Notes under the pieces: model-generated
Databases searched by the model: none
Told to the model about the DNA's origin: nothing
The model's input: only the letters and a program-made list of their open reading frames with translations
Part shown: piece by piece, positions 11,409 to 22,600 of the stretch
Numbering within the stretch: position 1 is the stretch's first letter
Layout: the number at the start of each line of letters is the position of its first letter
From: Nymphalis io
Lineage: Eukaryota > Arthropoda > Insecta > Lepidoptera > Nymphalidae
Reading direction: 5' to 3'
NCBI RefSeq assembly: GCF_905147045.1
Contig: NC_065904.1
Coordinates: 3,100,001 to 3,164,000, forward strand
Length of the DNA: 64,000 bases
Program-made: the position numbers and the translations under genes

Positions 11409-13081
11409 TTCTTTATTTCTGAGCTGGTAAAGAAAAATCGTAAGCATGTAAAGGCTGTTAGTTTACTTTTTATTTAATGCAATTGTTTTGTTTATGATAA
11501 TTATTTGTGGTAGACTTTCGTGTCCTTAGAGTTGTCTTATTTCCATTGTTTGCTTAATAAACTATTTTATTTAAAATAAGTAAGCAGACTGGCATTATTC
11601 ATATTACTTCACAAATCTTCTTAATTTTAGATTTATTGAAATTCGAAATATAAATAACTAAGGGTAATTTGGCTCTAAAAGCATTCCTTTTTAAAATTTT
11701 TGTGCCATACGACTTGCGCGGTACTTTGTAAACGTCAATAACTCAATCGGTTTAGAAAACGAATATACATACGATACAAACTAAGAACCATTTTTTGAAA
11801 ATTGTTATCAGGTAAAGAAATGTAAACACAATTCGTTATATGGAATAAAAAATCGCGCAAAAATTACAACTTCCGATAAAAGTCCCATTAAAGATCAAAG
11901 AGAACATGCTCAGCGACATGTGTCTTCTTTGAGAGACACAGACAAGGGAAGATCATTTGTTTTGTCTCAAATAACATTTGCTTATTTCATATTACATTTC
12001 GGTAAACTCACAATGTTGCTAGTTATAAATTTTCATAATGCTGAAATACATGTAGTAATATAATAAGTAAAAATCAAAAAGCAAAAATAATTTAATTGAC
12101 AATTGACAGAATGTAATCGCCTTATAAGCCTAAACAAAAGTTTATATTTTAGACATATGCATATATATTACTCCTACGTACTTTGAATTTCCTACTCGTG
12201 TAGACACGAAATTTGTAAAACGATCAAGCAAAACATTTTAATGTAAGCGTCGAAAGGAATTCTGACACATACAGGAAGCAGTCTGGGAAATATTTCCCAA
12301 ACGAGATAAATTACTATTTTAAATTATCGACTATACAACAAGCATAGAAAGAAGCGAAAAAGAAGTAGAAATGCCTATAACGCGCATGTTAAGTAAATGA
12401 AATACAATTTAAACATTTCTATTCTTGTATTTTTTTATAGAACTTACGAGAGTATTAACGAAATACTAAGACTTAAAAAGATATAATTTTTTACCGCAGC
12501 TTGTAGGTAATTTTCTTACTATGCGACAATTGAAGGTTAATAAACAATGTATGATCGTAAAATAATTATAAAATTATTATAAAAACGAATTAAGGTCAAT
12601 AATATTTTCTTCTAATATATTTCCAAAATACTTATATAAAATGACAATAGAATAAATGCGAGGGTTTGTGGTATAACAATAAGAACACTCAAGTAAATTA
12701 TTAGGAAATAATAAAATATATTCAATACGGAGTAGGGATTATAGAATATTTCTTACGAACTTGGACTTGAGAGCATTTGTCTATGGCTTCTGTTTTCCGA
12801 GTGAATAAAGGGGAAAATATCTTAAGTCTTTTGAATACTTGTTGGAATCGTAATCGAAGGGGCTCGATTTACTATTTAACTCAATTATCTTATGACTATT
12901 GATTTACTCTTGAACAACGATTAAAATCGTAAAATAAAAAACTTAAATTATTCTATAATCAAACAACAATTTCGAAAATAATTAAGATAATATCTTATAA
13001 TATATATATAATATAATTTAAGTTTTTTATGAAGTTTTAAAAGATATGCTACATGGTAATAAGTATACTAGTCAATGGGAT

Positions 13082-13170
13082 CTAAGATGTCCTTTGCGTC
13101 TGTAATTACACCGGCTCACTGACTATTGAAACCGTAACCGAGTAATACAATTGCTGCTATTGCTGTATGC
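13082..13170 (-). repeat. SINE-B internal fragment
   Basis: Matches the middle of SINE-B (agatgtcctttgcgtctgt, ttacaccggctcactgac), then a diverged part. Confidence 0.6.
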
Positions 13171-13576
13171 CACCGGTTAATATTTACGGTTTTACATAAA
13201 TAATGGTACAGAAAAAAAATCTAATGTTTATAAGTTTTAAAAATTAATAAATAAATACAATTACTTTTTAATAAAATGATTATCACGACAAGTCTTAAGT
13301 TCACAGTTTGTTTTGTGTAATAGAATATGTTAAAGAGAAAATGTGTTGTATTTTATATTAATATACTGACTGACACCTTATTAGTGACATCAAAGCGGGT
13401 CGTAAGGCCGTATTAATCATTCTTCTATTAACGTACGAACTTACAGCTTCTAAATATTATATCTAATTTTGTGCATACATTTTTATTTAGCTTTAAAAAT
13501 ATAATTTAACGCTACATCGCATAACGTATATATAGCCGACACGTTTTAGAGTAGAGACCACGCTTAGGCGAACGTA

Positions 13577-13716
13577 GTGTAGGACGCCCTGCGGCAAGAT
13601 GAATGGATGGAAAAAGTTGGCAGGTACGGGATGGATGCGGCCTGTGCAAGATCGAGATAGTTGGCGTTCTATGGGGGAGGCTTTCGTCTAGCAGTGGATG
13701 GTGAAAAGCTGAGAAG
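13577..13716 (+). mobile_element. RTE-type LINE 3' fragment
   Basis: Translating with one frameshift gives VGRPAAR, then LAGTGWMRPVQDRDSWRSMG and EAFV-stop-QWM. This is the same C-terminal end as the longer RTE copy at 27629-28896 (KKVAGTNWMRKAEDRELW, then QQW). It is older: in-frame stops and a frameshift. Confidence 0.7.
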
Positions 13717-14897
13717 ATGTAACTAAGAGCTAATTTGCAAGTGAAGAAATTCAGAAATACTTAGTGTTACATATTTATTTACGTATTTTTCTTAATTTAA
13801 TAAATACTGTGACCATATTTTCTTTCAAATTAAATATTTCTCATAGGAAAAATGTTAAAAAAAATAGGAATGAATAATTAATATAGTACAAGGAATTTTG
13901 AGACAAGGATGTACGAATACATCCGTCAATTATTACTGAAGCGTGCGAGTCGATGGTTGAAGATGAAGCACCTCGACCTTACCAGGTGAAGAGTTCTTCG
14001 ACCTGAGGTCTGTTATTTACACATTATATCAGTTAAACAAATCTGTTTGATGATTATCGGGTTAAATTACATTGATTTATTTGTATTTATTTTCAATGAA
14101 ACAATTCTACCAAAGGTTTAAATTGGACGAATGTATTTTAATAATTTTTAAGTAAAACACGTGCGTACGTGTAAAGAAAGAAAATTAAATTTAGACAGTT
14201 AATATAATTAAGTTATAGTAATCTAATTCTCACAGCTTATAAAATATATATAGGATTATTTGACGTAGTTTGTTACCGTAGTTTTGTTTTACTTTAATTT
14301 TCTCGTAAGATTTGTTGTTATGTTACTGCCCATCTTTATAGCTTAATAAATAATAAATATGCGGTTATAAGTAACAAAATAGAAAAAGCTATTTTAGGCG
14401 TCAATTTGCTGATGATGATATACTTCTTACTGGCTATTCAACTTCATGTTAAATCTATTGAACCAATTTGCTGAAGTCGAAGTCTACCTGTATTCTACTA
14501 ACGACTTAACCGAGCGCACAGACTCATCCCATTTTGTTAAGAAAAACCAAAGAGCAAAGTTTAAGGTGATAAGATCACGTTTTTGCATTAACAATACAAA
14601 AAAAATAATATTGATGATATTTGGTGAAGAAATGCTTATGCTTAAGGAAAACTTTTTTATATGAATGTATTTAGAACCCGAAGATATTTACACGATTTCA
14701 AAAGCATGGATTATGACTTTTTTCAAGAATTTCCAAAACTTCCTTTATGGTGAAAGACGACACGTAGATGCGTAAAAGAGTTTTTTCTAAAAGAATGCTG
14801 TTTCTATCGTGACATTCCTATCTACTGGTGAAATCTATGAATACTTTAATAATATCACAACTAATGTTAAAAATAACGATACTAATAACGTTAGCGC

Positions 14898-14914
14898 AGA
14901 TAAAGCAGTAGCAT
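14898..14914 (+). repeat. 5' target-site duplication of R1-like LINE
   Basis: agataaagcagtagcat (17 bases) is repeated exactly at 18172-18188, immediately after the poly-A. Confidence 0.92.
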
Positions 14915-14915
14915 C

Positions 14916-17912
14916 TTGGACGGCACCGTGGTGGTTACTACCCGGAGTGAAACGAGTTCTCTCTCACTCATTGAGAGGGGCTCGGGTTACGTAGTGGCAG
15001 GGTGGAGAGAATTCGTTGTTGTGGGTACGTACTTCTCTACCAACCGCGGCCTGGTGGAGTTCGAGATTTATCTCGGCTCGATCAGAGCTGCGGTGACCAG
15101 GCAGTCACCGAGGCCGATACTGGTCTTGGGCGACTTCAATGCTAAATCACGTGCCTGGGGCAACCCTGCCACGAATCCGCGAGGAAAGGCTATTCAGGTG
15201 TGGGCACTACTCTCCAGCCTGTCCCTACTCAACAGGGGGCAGGTTTACACGTGCGTGCGGCAACAGGGGGGGTCCGTGGTGGATCTCTCTTTCGCCACCC
15301 ATGTTGTAGCACGCAGAGTGTTGAATTGGAGAGTAGAGGAGGAGGTGGAGACTCTGTCGGACCACAGGTACATCCGGTTTGAGATCTCTACCTCTCGCAG
15401 GTCGGTGGAACCCTCTAGGGTGCCAACCACGCTTCCAAGGTGGTCTCTTAGCCAGCTAGATCGTGAGCTGGCCAGGGAGGCTGCCATCGTACAGCGATGG
15501 AGTTCCACAGGAAGGTGGGAGGGCGCCAGTGCAGAAGAGCTAGCGGGCCACATGCGCAGTGCTCTCAAAGAGGTCTGCGATGCTGCCATGCCTAGGTTCC
15601 GGCATAGAGCTCCGCGCCGGCAGGTGTATTGGTGGTCGCCCGAAATAGCAGAGCTTCGGGCGACGTGCAGCCGGGCGCGAAGGGCTTACGTCCGTTGTAG
15701 GAGGCGCAACGGTTTTGATGCGGACTTGGAGGGACAGCTATTGGCCGCTTATCGTCAGCTGAAAAAAGACCTACAGCTGGCGATAAGTCAGGCCAAGGAG
15801 AAAGCTAGGGAAGAACTACTGGCGGGCCTGAATCGGGACCCCTGGGGGCGTCCGTTCCGCGGTGTGCGTGGAAAATTCCGCACGCAGGGTGCCCCCGTGA
15901 CAGAGACAATGTCATCGGATCTCCTCCTGCGCCTGGTCGGGGAACTTTTCCCCCATCCAGGTGAGCATGTCCCTCCACAGATGGTCCCTCGCTCTATGAT
16001 TGACGACACAGTGGCTCCACCACTGATCACGGAGCGGGAGATGGAGGTGGCCTTCGACCGCTTGAGGGCTAAAAACACTGCGCCGGGCCCAGACGGGATT
16101 CCAGGGCGTGTTCTATGTGACGCTCTGGAATACCTAGGCGTAAGGCTTCGGGAGCTGTTCGACCAATGTCTGTGCAGCGGGCAGTTTCCGAAGCCTTGGA
16201 AAGAGGGAAAGTTGGTCTTGTTGCCAAAGCAAGGTCGACCGCCAGATTCTTCCTCGGCATACAGGCCGATTGTGCTGCTGAACGAGACGGGCAAATTCTT
16301 CGAAAAAATTCTCGCTGCCCGTCTTATTCAGCACCTCGACGAGGTGGGGCCGGGTCTGTCAGAGGCTCAGTACGGGTTCAGGGCGGGTCGATCAACTATC
16401 GACGCCCTGGACGCCCTGAAAACCCGGACCACGGATGCGGTGGCCCAAGGGGACGTAGTTCTGGCGGTATCGATAGATGTTGCGAACGCCTTCAATAGTC
16501 TTCCTTTCGAGACTATTGGGGAGGCACTCCGATACCACGGGGTGCCTTCCTATCTCAGGAGGCTGTTGGGGGCATACCTCCAGGACCGGGTAGTCCTCTG
16601 GGAGGGGGGCGATGGGCGTCATGTCCGGCGTCGGGTAGGCTGTGGCGTTCCACAGGGGTCAGTTCTCGGCCCAATTCTGTGGAACGTTGGCTTCGACTGG
16701 CTCCTGCGGACATCCGTCCTTCCCAGAATGGGGGTGTTGTGCTATGCGGACGACACTCTCATCACGGCGACAGGGCGGAATTATCAGGAGGCGGCTCGCC
16801 TGGCCGAAGTCGGTACGTCGCTCACAGTGGACCGCATAGGAATGTTGGGCTTGAGGGTCTCCATCTCAAAAACGGAGGCCCTCTTATTCCACGGTCCACG
16901 TCGAGGCCCCCCTCGAGGGGCGTTTATCACCGTCCAGGGGACGGTGATTAAGGTGCAGGCCCACATGAAGTATCTGGACCTGACCCTGGACGGAAGATGG
17001 AGCTTCGGGCAGCATTTTGTCCAACTTGGCCCGAAGCTCATCAACGCTTCTGCTGCCTTAAGCCGGCTCCTACCAAATGTAGGAGGGCCGGAAACGCCAT
17101 GCCGGCGATTATACGCCGGTGTTGTGCGGTCCATGGCTCTGTACGGTGGTCCCATCTGGGTGGACGCTCTCACCGCTCGGAACAAGGTTCTCTTGCGAAG
17201 GCCGCAGAGAATCATAGCGGTGAGGGTGATACGCGGATATCGTACGGTGTCGTGGACGGCGGCAACACTTCTCGCGGGCGATCCGCCTTGGGAGCTCCAG
17301 GCGGAGGTGCTCGCGGAAGTATACCGGTTCCGGGCGGAAGTGAGGTCGCGTGGCGACCGTCCAGGGTTGGAGGAGGTGCTGCGAATCAGGACTCTCGCCC
17401 AGCAAGCCCTGATTCGCAGGTGGGAGGAGGATCTGAGGTCCCCATCAGCAGGCCTGGCGACAGTGGAGGCGATCCGTCCCCACTTGAGTCGCTGGGTAAC
17501 GAGAAAAGGCGGCACACTGACATTCAGACTGACTCAGGTGCTTACTGGACATGGGTGCTTCGGTAAGTACCTGCACGGAATAGTCAGGCGGGAGGTAACG
17601 CCCTCCTGCCACGAGTGTGGTGCGCCTACGGACACGGCATGCCACACTCTGATGGAGTGTGCCGCTTGGGGGCCTCAGCGCCTTTCCCTGGCGACTTTAA
17701 TCGGCGGAGACCTTTCGCTGCCGAGCATGATAAATGCCATGCTTGGTAGCGAAAGGTGCTGGATGGAGATGGTCTCCTTCTGCGAAAATGTCATGTCGCA
17801 GAAGGAGGCCGCGGAGCGGGAGCGCGAGGAGAGTGCCTCCGCTGACCCGCTTCGTCGAAGAAGACCGGGGAGAAGACGCCGGCGCTATGCGCATCTTCTC
17901 CTCCCGCCGTGA
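14916..17912 (+). CDS. R1-clade LINE ORF2: endonuclease, reverse transcriptase, zinc knuckle (N-terminally truncated)
   Basis: 998 codons, open from the 5' junction; the first codon is TTG, so there is no native start. It encodes the enzyme that nicks target DNA and primes reverse transcription. Residue positions: APE-type endonuclease with G72-D73-F74-N75 (GDFNAKSRAWGNP), VVDLSF, and S148-D149-H150; reverse transcriptase with Y449-R450-P451 (YRPIVLLN), QYGFRAGRS, VSIDVANAFNSL, G577-VPQGS, and catalytic C609-YADD-613; C-terminal zinc knuckle C898-x2-C901-x8-H910-x4-C915; basic tail RRRRPGRRRRR. The motif order and C-terminal CCHC match the R1/I group. Missing: the endonuclease N-terminus with its first catalytic residues. 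Insertion makes it inactive in place unless translated from an upstream AUG. Confidence 0.9.
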   Translation: MDGTVVVTTRSETSSLSLIERGSGYVVAGWREFVVVGTYFSTNRGLVEFEIYLGSIRAAVTRQSPRPILVLGDFNAKSRAWGNPATNPRGKAIQVWALLSSLSLLNRGQVYTCVRQQGGSVVDLSFATHVVARRVLNWRVEEEVETLSDHRYIRFEISTSRRSVEPSRVPTTLPRWSLSQLDRELAREAAIVQRWSSTGRWEGASAEELAGHMRSALKEVCDAAMPRFRHRAPRRQVYWWSPEIAELRATCSRARRAYVRCRRRNGFDADLEGQLLAAYRQLKKDLQLAISQAKEKAREELLAGLNRDPWGRPFRGVRGKFRTQGAPVTETMSSDLLLRLVGELFPHPGEHVPPQMVPRSMIDDTVAPPLITEREMEVAFDRLRAKNTAPGPDGIPGRVLCDALEYLGVRLRELFDQCLCSGQFPKPWKEGKLVLLPKQGRPPDSSSAYRPIVLLNETGKFFEKILAARLIQHLDEVGPGLSEAQYGFRAGRSTIDALDALKTRTTDAVAQGDVVLAVSIDVANAFNSLPFETIGEALRYHGVPSYLRRLLGAYLQDRVVLWEGGDGRHVRRRVGCGVPQGSVLGPILWNVGFDWLLRTSVLPRMGVLCYADDTLITATGRNYQEAARLAEVGTSLTVDRIGMLGLRVSISKTEALLFHGPRRGPPRGAFITVQGTVIKVQAHMKYLDLTLDGRWSFGQHFVQLGPKLINASAALSRLLPNVGGPETPCRRLYAGVVRSMALYGGPIWVDALTARNKVLLRRPQRIIAVRVIRGYRTVSWTAATLLAGDPPWELQAEVLAEVYRFRAEVRSRGDRPGLEEVLRIRTLAQQALIRRWEEDLRSPSAGLATVEAIRPHLSRWVTRKGGTLTFRLTQVLTGHGCFGKYLHGIVRREVTPSCHECGAPTDTACHTLMECAAWGPQRLSLATLIGGDLSLPSMINAMLGSERCWMEMVSFCENVMSQKEAAEREREESASADPLRRRRPGRRRRRYAHLLLPP

Positions 17913-18155
17913 GTGTCACCGGGGCCAGGGGGTCTCTGTACCCCGAGTACCCCCTAGTATTTGGAGGCCCGCAGAAGCGGGCCAACCGTCGGGACGGCAC
18001 GGTAGTATGCGCAAGCGATCCCATGACGTCCCCCGACAAGATGGAGTGGGTACCGCTGGTTTTTAGTGGGTATTCCGGCGCCTTCAGCGCCGGCGAGTCC
18101 CACATACCCCCCACCTCATGTGGGGGAAACACATAAATGTGTTTTTCCAGCGAGA
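17913..18155 (+). other. R1-like LINE 3' UTR with stem-loops
   Basis: GC-rich. Stems seen: GGCGC/GCGCC near 18077-18090, CCCACAT 18099-18105 with ATGTGGG 18118-18124, and ACACAT 18129-18134 with ATGTGT 18137-18142 just before tttttccagcgaga and the A-run. The last two stems recur in the diverged copies at 49341-49489 and 57914-58076. Confidence 0.8.
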
Positions 18156-18171
18156 AAAAAAAAAAAAAAAA

Positions 18172-18188
18172 AGATAAAGCAGTAGCAT
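18172..18188 (+). repeat. 3' target-site duplication of R1-like LINE
   Basis: Exact copy of 14898-14914, following the A-run. Confidence 0.92.
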
Positions 18189-19310
18189 GATATATAATAA
18201 GAAACGTTGCTCGGAATGTAACTAGAACTTACATTGCTGCTTGTTTACATATAAATACGACTAACTGTTTATTTACATAATCACATAATTCTGCAAAGAT
18301 TCCTATGCGATGATTGTCGAAGTGGAAAAACGAATTTAGCTTTTTGCTACGAAGTTTTACAATGTATCATTTTTATTTTATTCAATTGTATTTACTTTTA
18401 AAATTAAACTATTTTATCATATAAAACAGTATGGAATTTGAATAACGTTAAAATATGTTTCACATCATAAACATACATTCTGCCAACCTCAAAAATGTAC
18501 CTCTTAAAACTTTCTCTTTGTTCATCTGTCATAATAAATGATAAAGTAGAGTATAACATAGGTTGTTCACGTACGTACCACATACAGAATCATGTTATAA
18601 GTCCGAAAACTTTTTTGTGTAGAAAAAGTGTAGAACTGTTCTATAATTTTCAAATATGACGCGCAAAAGTCTGAAGTATATCAGATATTTTTTTTTATTT
18701 GGTTAAATATTTTCTCGCAAACAAGAGCTCAAGTTTGCGATCCTTTGAAACGTTTTATTTGAACTAACGGTAAAAAAGGTCTATATTTTAGTATTAGAAC
18801 GTACGACATACAGCACAGGAATTATTTATTTATTATTATATTATATTATTTATAATTCAAATATGAATTATAAAGACAATATAACAGGTTATATTCATTC
18901 TGACTTGTTAAATGTCTAATTTCATTTTGCAATTATCGCAATCATCTTGTTATGAAATTAAGTAGAACATTACTATCGTGCATAGGCCGTAGAACATCTG
19001 TGATAAGTTTCCAAATCTAAATTTAAACATTATATAAAGCAGGGTTCACTTTAAATAATTCAATCCGTGCCTTTGTTGCATTTTATCTATTATTTGATTG
19101 ATTTCATTTTTAATATGCCAGCATTTTTTCATTTCTAGTGTTAGTTAGTAGCAGTAGTTAGAAGTTTGTATATGGTATAGATATTGACATTTTATCAAAT
19201 GTGTTCAAATTGTGCGACACAGGAATAAGCGACTTCCTTCAAAAGATCTGACGATTCTATATTATATGTCAACCTTAAGAATTGGCACAAAAACGGTATG
19301 AATAAAGCGA
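18189..19310. other. AT-rich spacer
   Basis: No gene or recognisable repeat copy seen. Confidence 0.5.
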
Positions 19311-19355
19311 TTGGTACCTACCCAGACGGACTTGCACAAAGCCCTACTACCAAGT
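19311..19355 (-). repeat. SINE-B 5' end fragment
   Basis: ggtacctacccagacggact followed by tgcacaaagccctactacca, the antisense of the SINE-B start. Confidence 0.7.
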
Positions 19356-19790
19356 AAAACACATTTTTTTATTAAACATAGTGTGTCACGATAGTTATAT
19401 TCTTAAGACTCTCGTCAAAACACGAATATCAGCATGTAGACTGTAATGTCCAAAGTTTATTTAACATAACAAGTTCCTTTTAAGAACATTCTATCTTATT
19501 TCAATAATCGCATTTGCAAATTGTTATAGATATACAAATCAATCCCAAAAAAACAAACTTCACTGATTTTCCTTAAGATATTTGTAAAGGAAATAAAATG
19601 CTGTTGATACTTTCATCAAAGGACGTTTGTCGATTCACTTTGTAAGAAAAACAAAACTTTACTAATAGCTTTAAGTAAAAGTTTTTTGGTAAGAATTAAC
19701 TTTTCTTTCTTTATCTTAGGACTTTTTCTCATAGAAAATTGTATATAATATTTTAAGTAATAAGCTTATAGTAAATTCAGGTGGATTGAT

Positions 19791-19866
19791 GTTTTTATGT
19801 GCTTAGTTCGTGTTTATAATTTATCTCGTGTTCGACGGTGAAGGAAAACATCATGATGAAGTTTTC
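19791..19866 (+). repeat. SINE-A internal fragment
   Basis: Diverged match to tatgtgcttagttcgtgttt and acggtgaaggaaaacatc of the SINE-A body. Confidence 0.6.
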
Positions 19867-20549
19867 TAACTAAGCCACTACTACTAAGCCTTTATCAAAT
19901 CAAATCCTCGAACCCACACTGAAGCCGTATGGTGAAATTATATCCTCCCAAGTAAACATTCCAAGGGTTGAAATTCAAATCCTTTTATTCAATTTAGAAG
20001 CATTAAAATACTAATTAATATAAATGATTGTCAAAGAAAAAACTACCACCAGTTCGAAAAAGAAACTTGAGACAAACCGTCGAAATATAACAGCAGGGTT
20101 TTTTGGCATAAATTTCGAATTGTTTACTATTGTCTTCGCTTCTTTGTTAATGCGGGGTGCGGGGACGCTCCTTATCATTCACCCGTCACTTGTCGTCTTG
20201 AGTTGTGTGCGCGATACAGGTTCATTACTGTCTTTTGTTATTTATAATACAATAGTTGAAGTTCCATAAATCTCGTTATTTTTACCACATCTAAAACACC
20301 TATGGAATCTAACATTACAATTTTCAATGTGATAAAGAAATAATCAGAAAATATGATCGTTTCATTCCCAAGGTTTGTCATCCATGAACTTACAAATTTC
20401 TCACAAACGTTCCAATACTTATTTTTTATTTAGCAACAGAGATAGTTTGAATGCTCTGGATATTTTACATCAAATTTTTACATAATATTTTTTTGAATGA
20501 GTTCAACATATTACATTGTTTAACTCAAATGACAAAATATTTACCATAA

Positions 20550-20853
20550 CAGTAACAGTAACAGCCTGTTAATGTCCCACTGCTGGGCTAAGGCCTCCTC
20601 TCCCTTTTTGAGGAGAAGGTTTTAGAGCTTATTCCACCACGCTGCTCCAATGCGGGTTGGTAGAATACACATGTGACATAATTTCAATGAAATTAGACAC
20701 ATGCAGGTTTCCTCACGATGTTTTCCTTCACCGTCAAGCACGAGATGAATTTTAATCACAAATTAAGCACATGAAAATTCAGTGGTGCTTACCCGGGTTT
20801 GAACCCACGGTCATCGGTTAAGATTCACGTGTTCTAACCACTAGGCCATCTCG
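20550..20853 (-). repeat. SINE-A, full length with TSD
   Basis: Antisense full-length copy. On the minus strand it starts cgagatggcctagtggttag, with a B-box in gggttcaaacccgggt and a (GTTACT)n-type tail. Flanked by an exact 12-base duplication tatttaccataa at 20538-20549 and 20854-20865. Confidence 0.92.
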
Positions 20854-20865
20854 TATTTACCATAA

Positions 20866-22137
20866 TATATACAAATACAAATGAAATACAAAATATCATA
20901 TCAGTACTTCAAAGGATTCTAAGAAATAATTTAACGTACAAGCGGCTTTAGAATTTCGTTAGCTTCACCGACATATCCTGTTCAATTCTAAAGAATTTAC
21001 CGTTTTCTATTTTATTGAGTATGAAAGTCAACGATATCATTATCTTGTTTATGTGTAGATTTTACCCGAAAGCTTTTTTTATATTATTTACAAATTTAAT
21101 ATACGTATCATCAAAATTCCAACCATTACATACGGAGCCTTTTTTAACACTGATTTTATAAAAGGGTGTGAATTAAATGCACCCAAAAAATAAGCCCAAT
21201 AACACCCAAAATAATTTCTATTACATTTATGTATTATAGAATGTATATTACTCTTGTGACTCCGCGTGGTTTCACCCGCATTAAACGTTACTACTCCACT
21301 CCTGTTTTTTTATCTGTATGAAAGTATGCAGTTGGCGTTTACAGCTTCATCGTCAGCGTCAGAGTATAGACTTTGCCTTAAAATACCCCATAGATGGTTT
21401 ATCTTTAGTTTTATTTATATAAACAACAATATGGAAACTTTAAAAAATGGTTATGTCGTAGTTTTTATAGTCAAACAGATAATGATATTCTTTTTTATTC
21501 TACTGGAGACATTATAATGTCAAAATATCCTATATTGTAGACTTGACAATTGCTCCTTATTAATTATATTTGCTTCAAGAATCCTTCATTTATGCTCGTT
21601 CAGGAAATACAGATAGTTTGCTTTCTTATTTTAAATATTACTGTATACTTCAGGTAGTTTTATATCGACGTTATTAGGGATCGCTTTAATGTCAAAACTA
21701 TGGTTGCGTTTTTTAAAGATTTAAATACATATATTATATCGACAAAGAATCATAACAGTAATTTTTAAAGTTTAAGATTACAAAACAGTAGTTTACCAAT
21801 TCCTACATGAATAATTTATTTTTAAATATCATGAACAATTACGTAGAGCAATTCCTTTGTTTCATTTCTTATTAGAAAAATGTCTTTAAGGATCGCTAGA
21901 ATCAAAAACGGGTGTCTCCGTCCATCCAATAATGACAAGCATTATTTATCTGTAAACTTATCGGACGTAATATTCGTTGAGCTGAAACAAATTGGAGGGT
22001 ATTTGTAATCTATGAGGACTGTACAAGTTATAAGTAATATCCACGTTCCCATGTTTGCTTTAAGCATTACAAAAACTTATTTTATTATTTATTTTTAATG
22101 CCACTTGTCTAAGCTCAAAATGGCGATTCTATTCGCT
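20866..22137. other. AT-rich spacer with one Helitron-like patch
   Basis: 21250-21310 (actccgcgtggtttcacccg, then the cgttactactcc block) matches a phrase widespread in lepidopteran Helitrons. The rest holds nothing I can name. Confidence 0.4.
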
Positions 22138-22370
22138 TGTCGGATGATGTAATGAAAGGCAATTGAGTATAGATATATGTATTGTAATATAATTTACAAT
22201 ATTTAATTGTTACGACGATATTACAGTGCGATGTTAGAATGGTGATTGGCGACAGAAAATATAATAATGTATTAATTGACAATGTAGCATATCGAATATC
22301 GACTTGTTTCTAGGTGCCATTATGGACAGTGACTTTTGCTTACATTAATAAAAGTTAATACGTAGGCACA
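22138..22370 (-). repeat. 3' LTR of gag-only LTR element
   Basis: 233 bases, TG..CA ends, nearly identical to 23318-23554. Four substitutions and a 4-base deletion (ttgt) are counted by eye. Preceded on the minus strand by the polypurine tract aaaggaaggga (22376-22386). Confidence 0.88.
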
Positions 22371-22434
22371 ACACTTCCCTTCCTTTAAAAAAATAAAATA
22401 ATAATAATAACATATTATGACATATTATTAAATT

Positions 22435-22600
22435 TGCCTTGTTCTGGGTATTTTGTTTATTCCATGCGCACGGCTCTGTACATTTGTTAGCTCTATGGCG
22501 AAATCGCGCATGATAGTAGCAAAGATCATCGGCGCTCCGTGACTTACGTCGTATCATATTACGGCCACGGGATTTTGATCGATAGCGATTATGAATATTA
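22435..22600 (-). pseudogene. Gag C-terminal zinc-knuckle segment in shifted frame
   Basis: Reads NYNIHNRYRSKSRGRNMI, then SADDLCYYHARFRHRANKC and TEPC. Belongs to the Gag above but sits in another frame. Downstream codons are low-complexity and run into the polypurine tract. Confidence 0.7.

Larger units (their letters stand above)
10733..14914. other. Upstream region of the receptor gene
   Basis: About 4.2 kb of AT-rich DNA between the receptor ATG exon and the R1-like LINE. Only small repeat fragments are recognised (listed separately). No other open frame has recognisable coding features; the short frame at 14446-14664 is not supported. Confidence 0.5.
14915..18171 (+). mobile_element. 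R1-clade LINE, 5'-truncated, intact ORF, poly-A and TSD
   Basis: A 3.26-kb GC-rich insertion in AT-rich DNA. The 5' junction lies directly after the TSD and inside the endonuclease region, so ORF1 and the first part of ORF2 were never inserted. It contains one uninterrupted ORF, a 3' UTR of about 240 bases with stem-loops, and a poly-A of about 17 bases. The exact TSD and lack of frameshifts indicate a recent insertion. The target is ordinary AT-rich DNA, not 28S rDNA or a telomere repeat. Confidence 0.92.

Noticed and set aside
14809..14994. 61-codon ORF spanning the R1-like 5' junction
   Set aside because: It crosses the TSD and the insertion edge, so it is a chance frame.
15245..18136. 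Many ORFs overlapping the R1-like ORF2 on both strands
   Set aside because: Shadows of a GC-rich coding sequence; none carries a domain.
14915..18171. Site-specific 28S rDNA R1 insertion
   Set aside because: The flanks are AT-rich unique sequence with a 17-bp TSD, not rDNA.
20024..20269. 81-codon ORF as a gene
   Set aside because: A short GC-rich patch gives it a clean stretch, but there is no recognisable domain, signal peptide or splice context.
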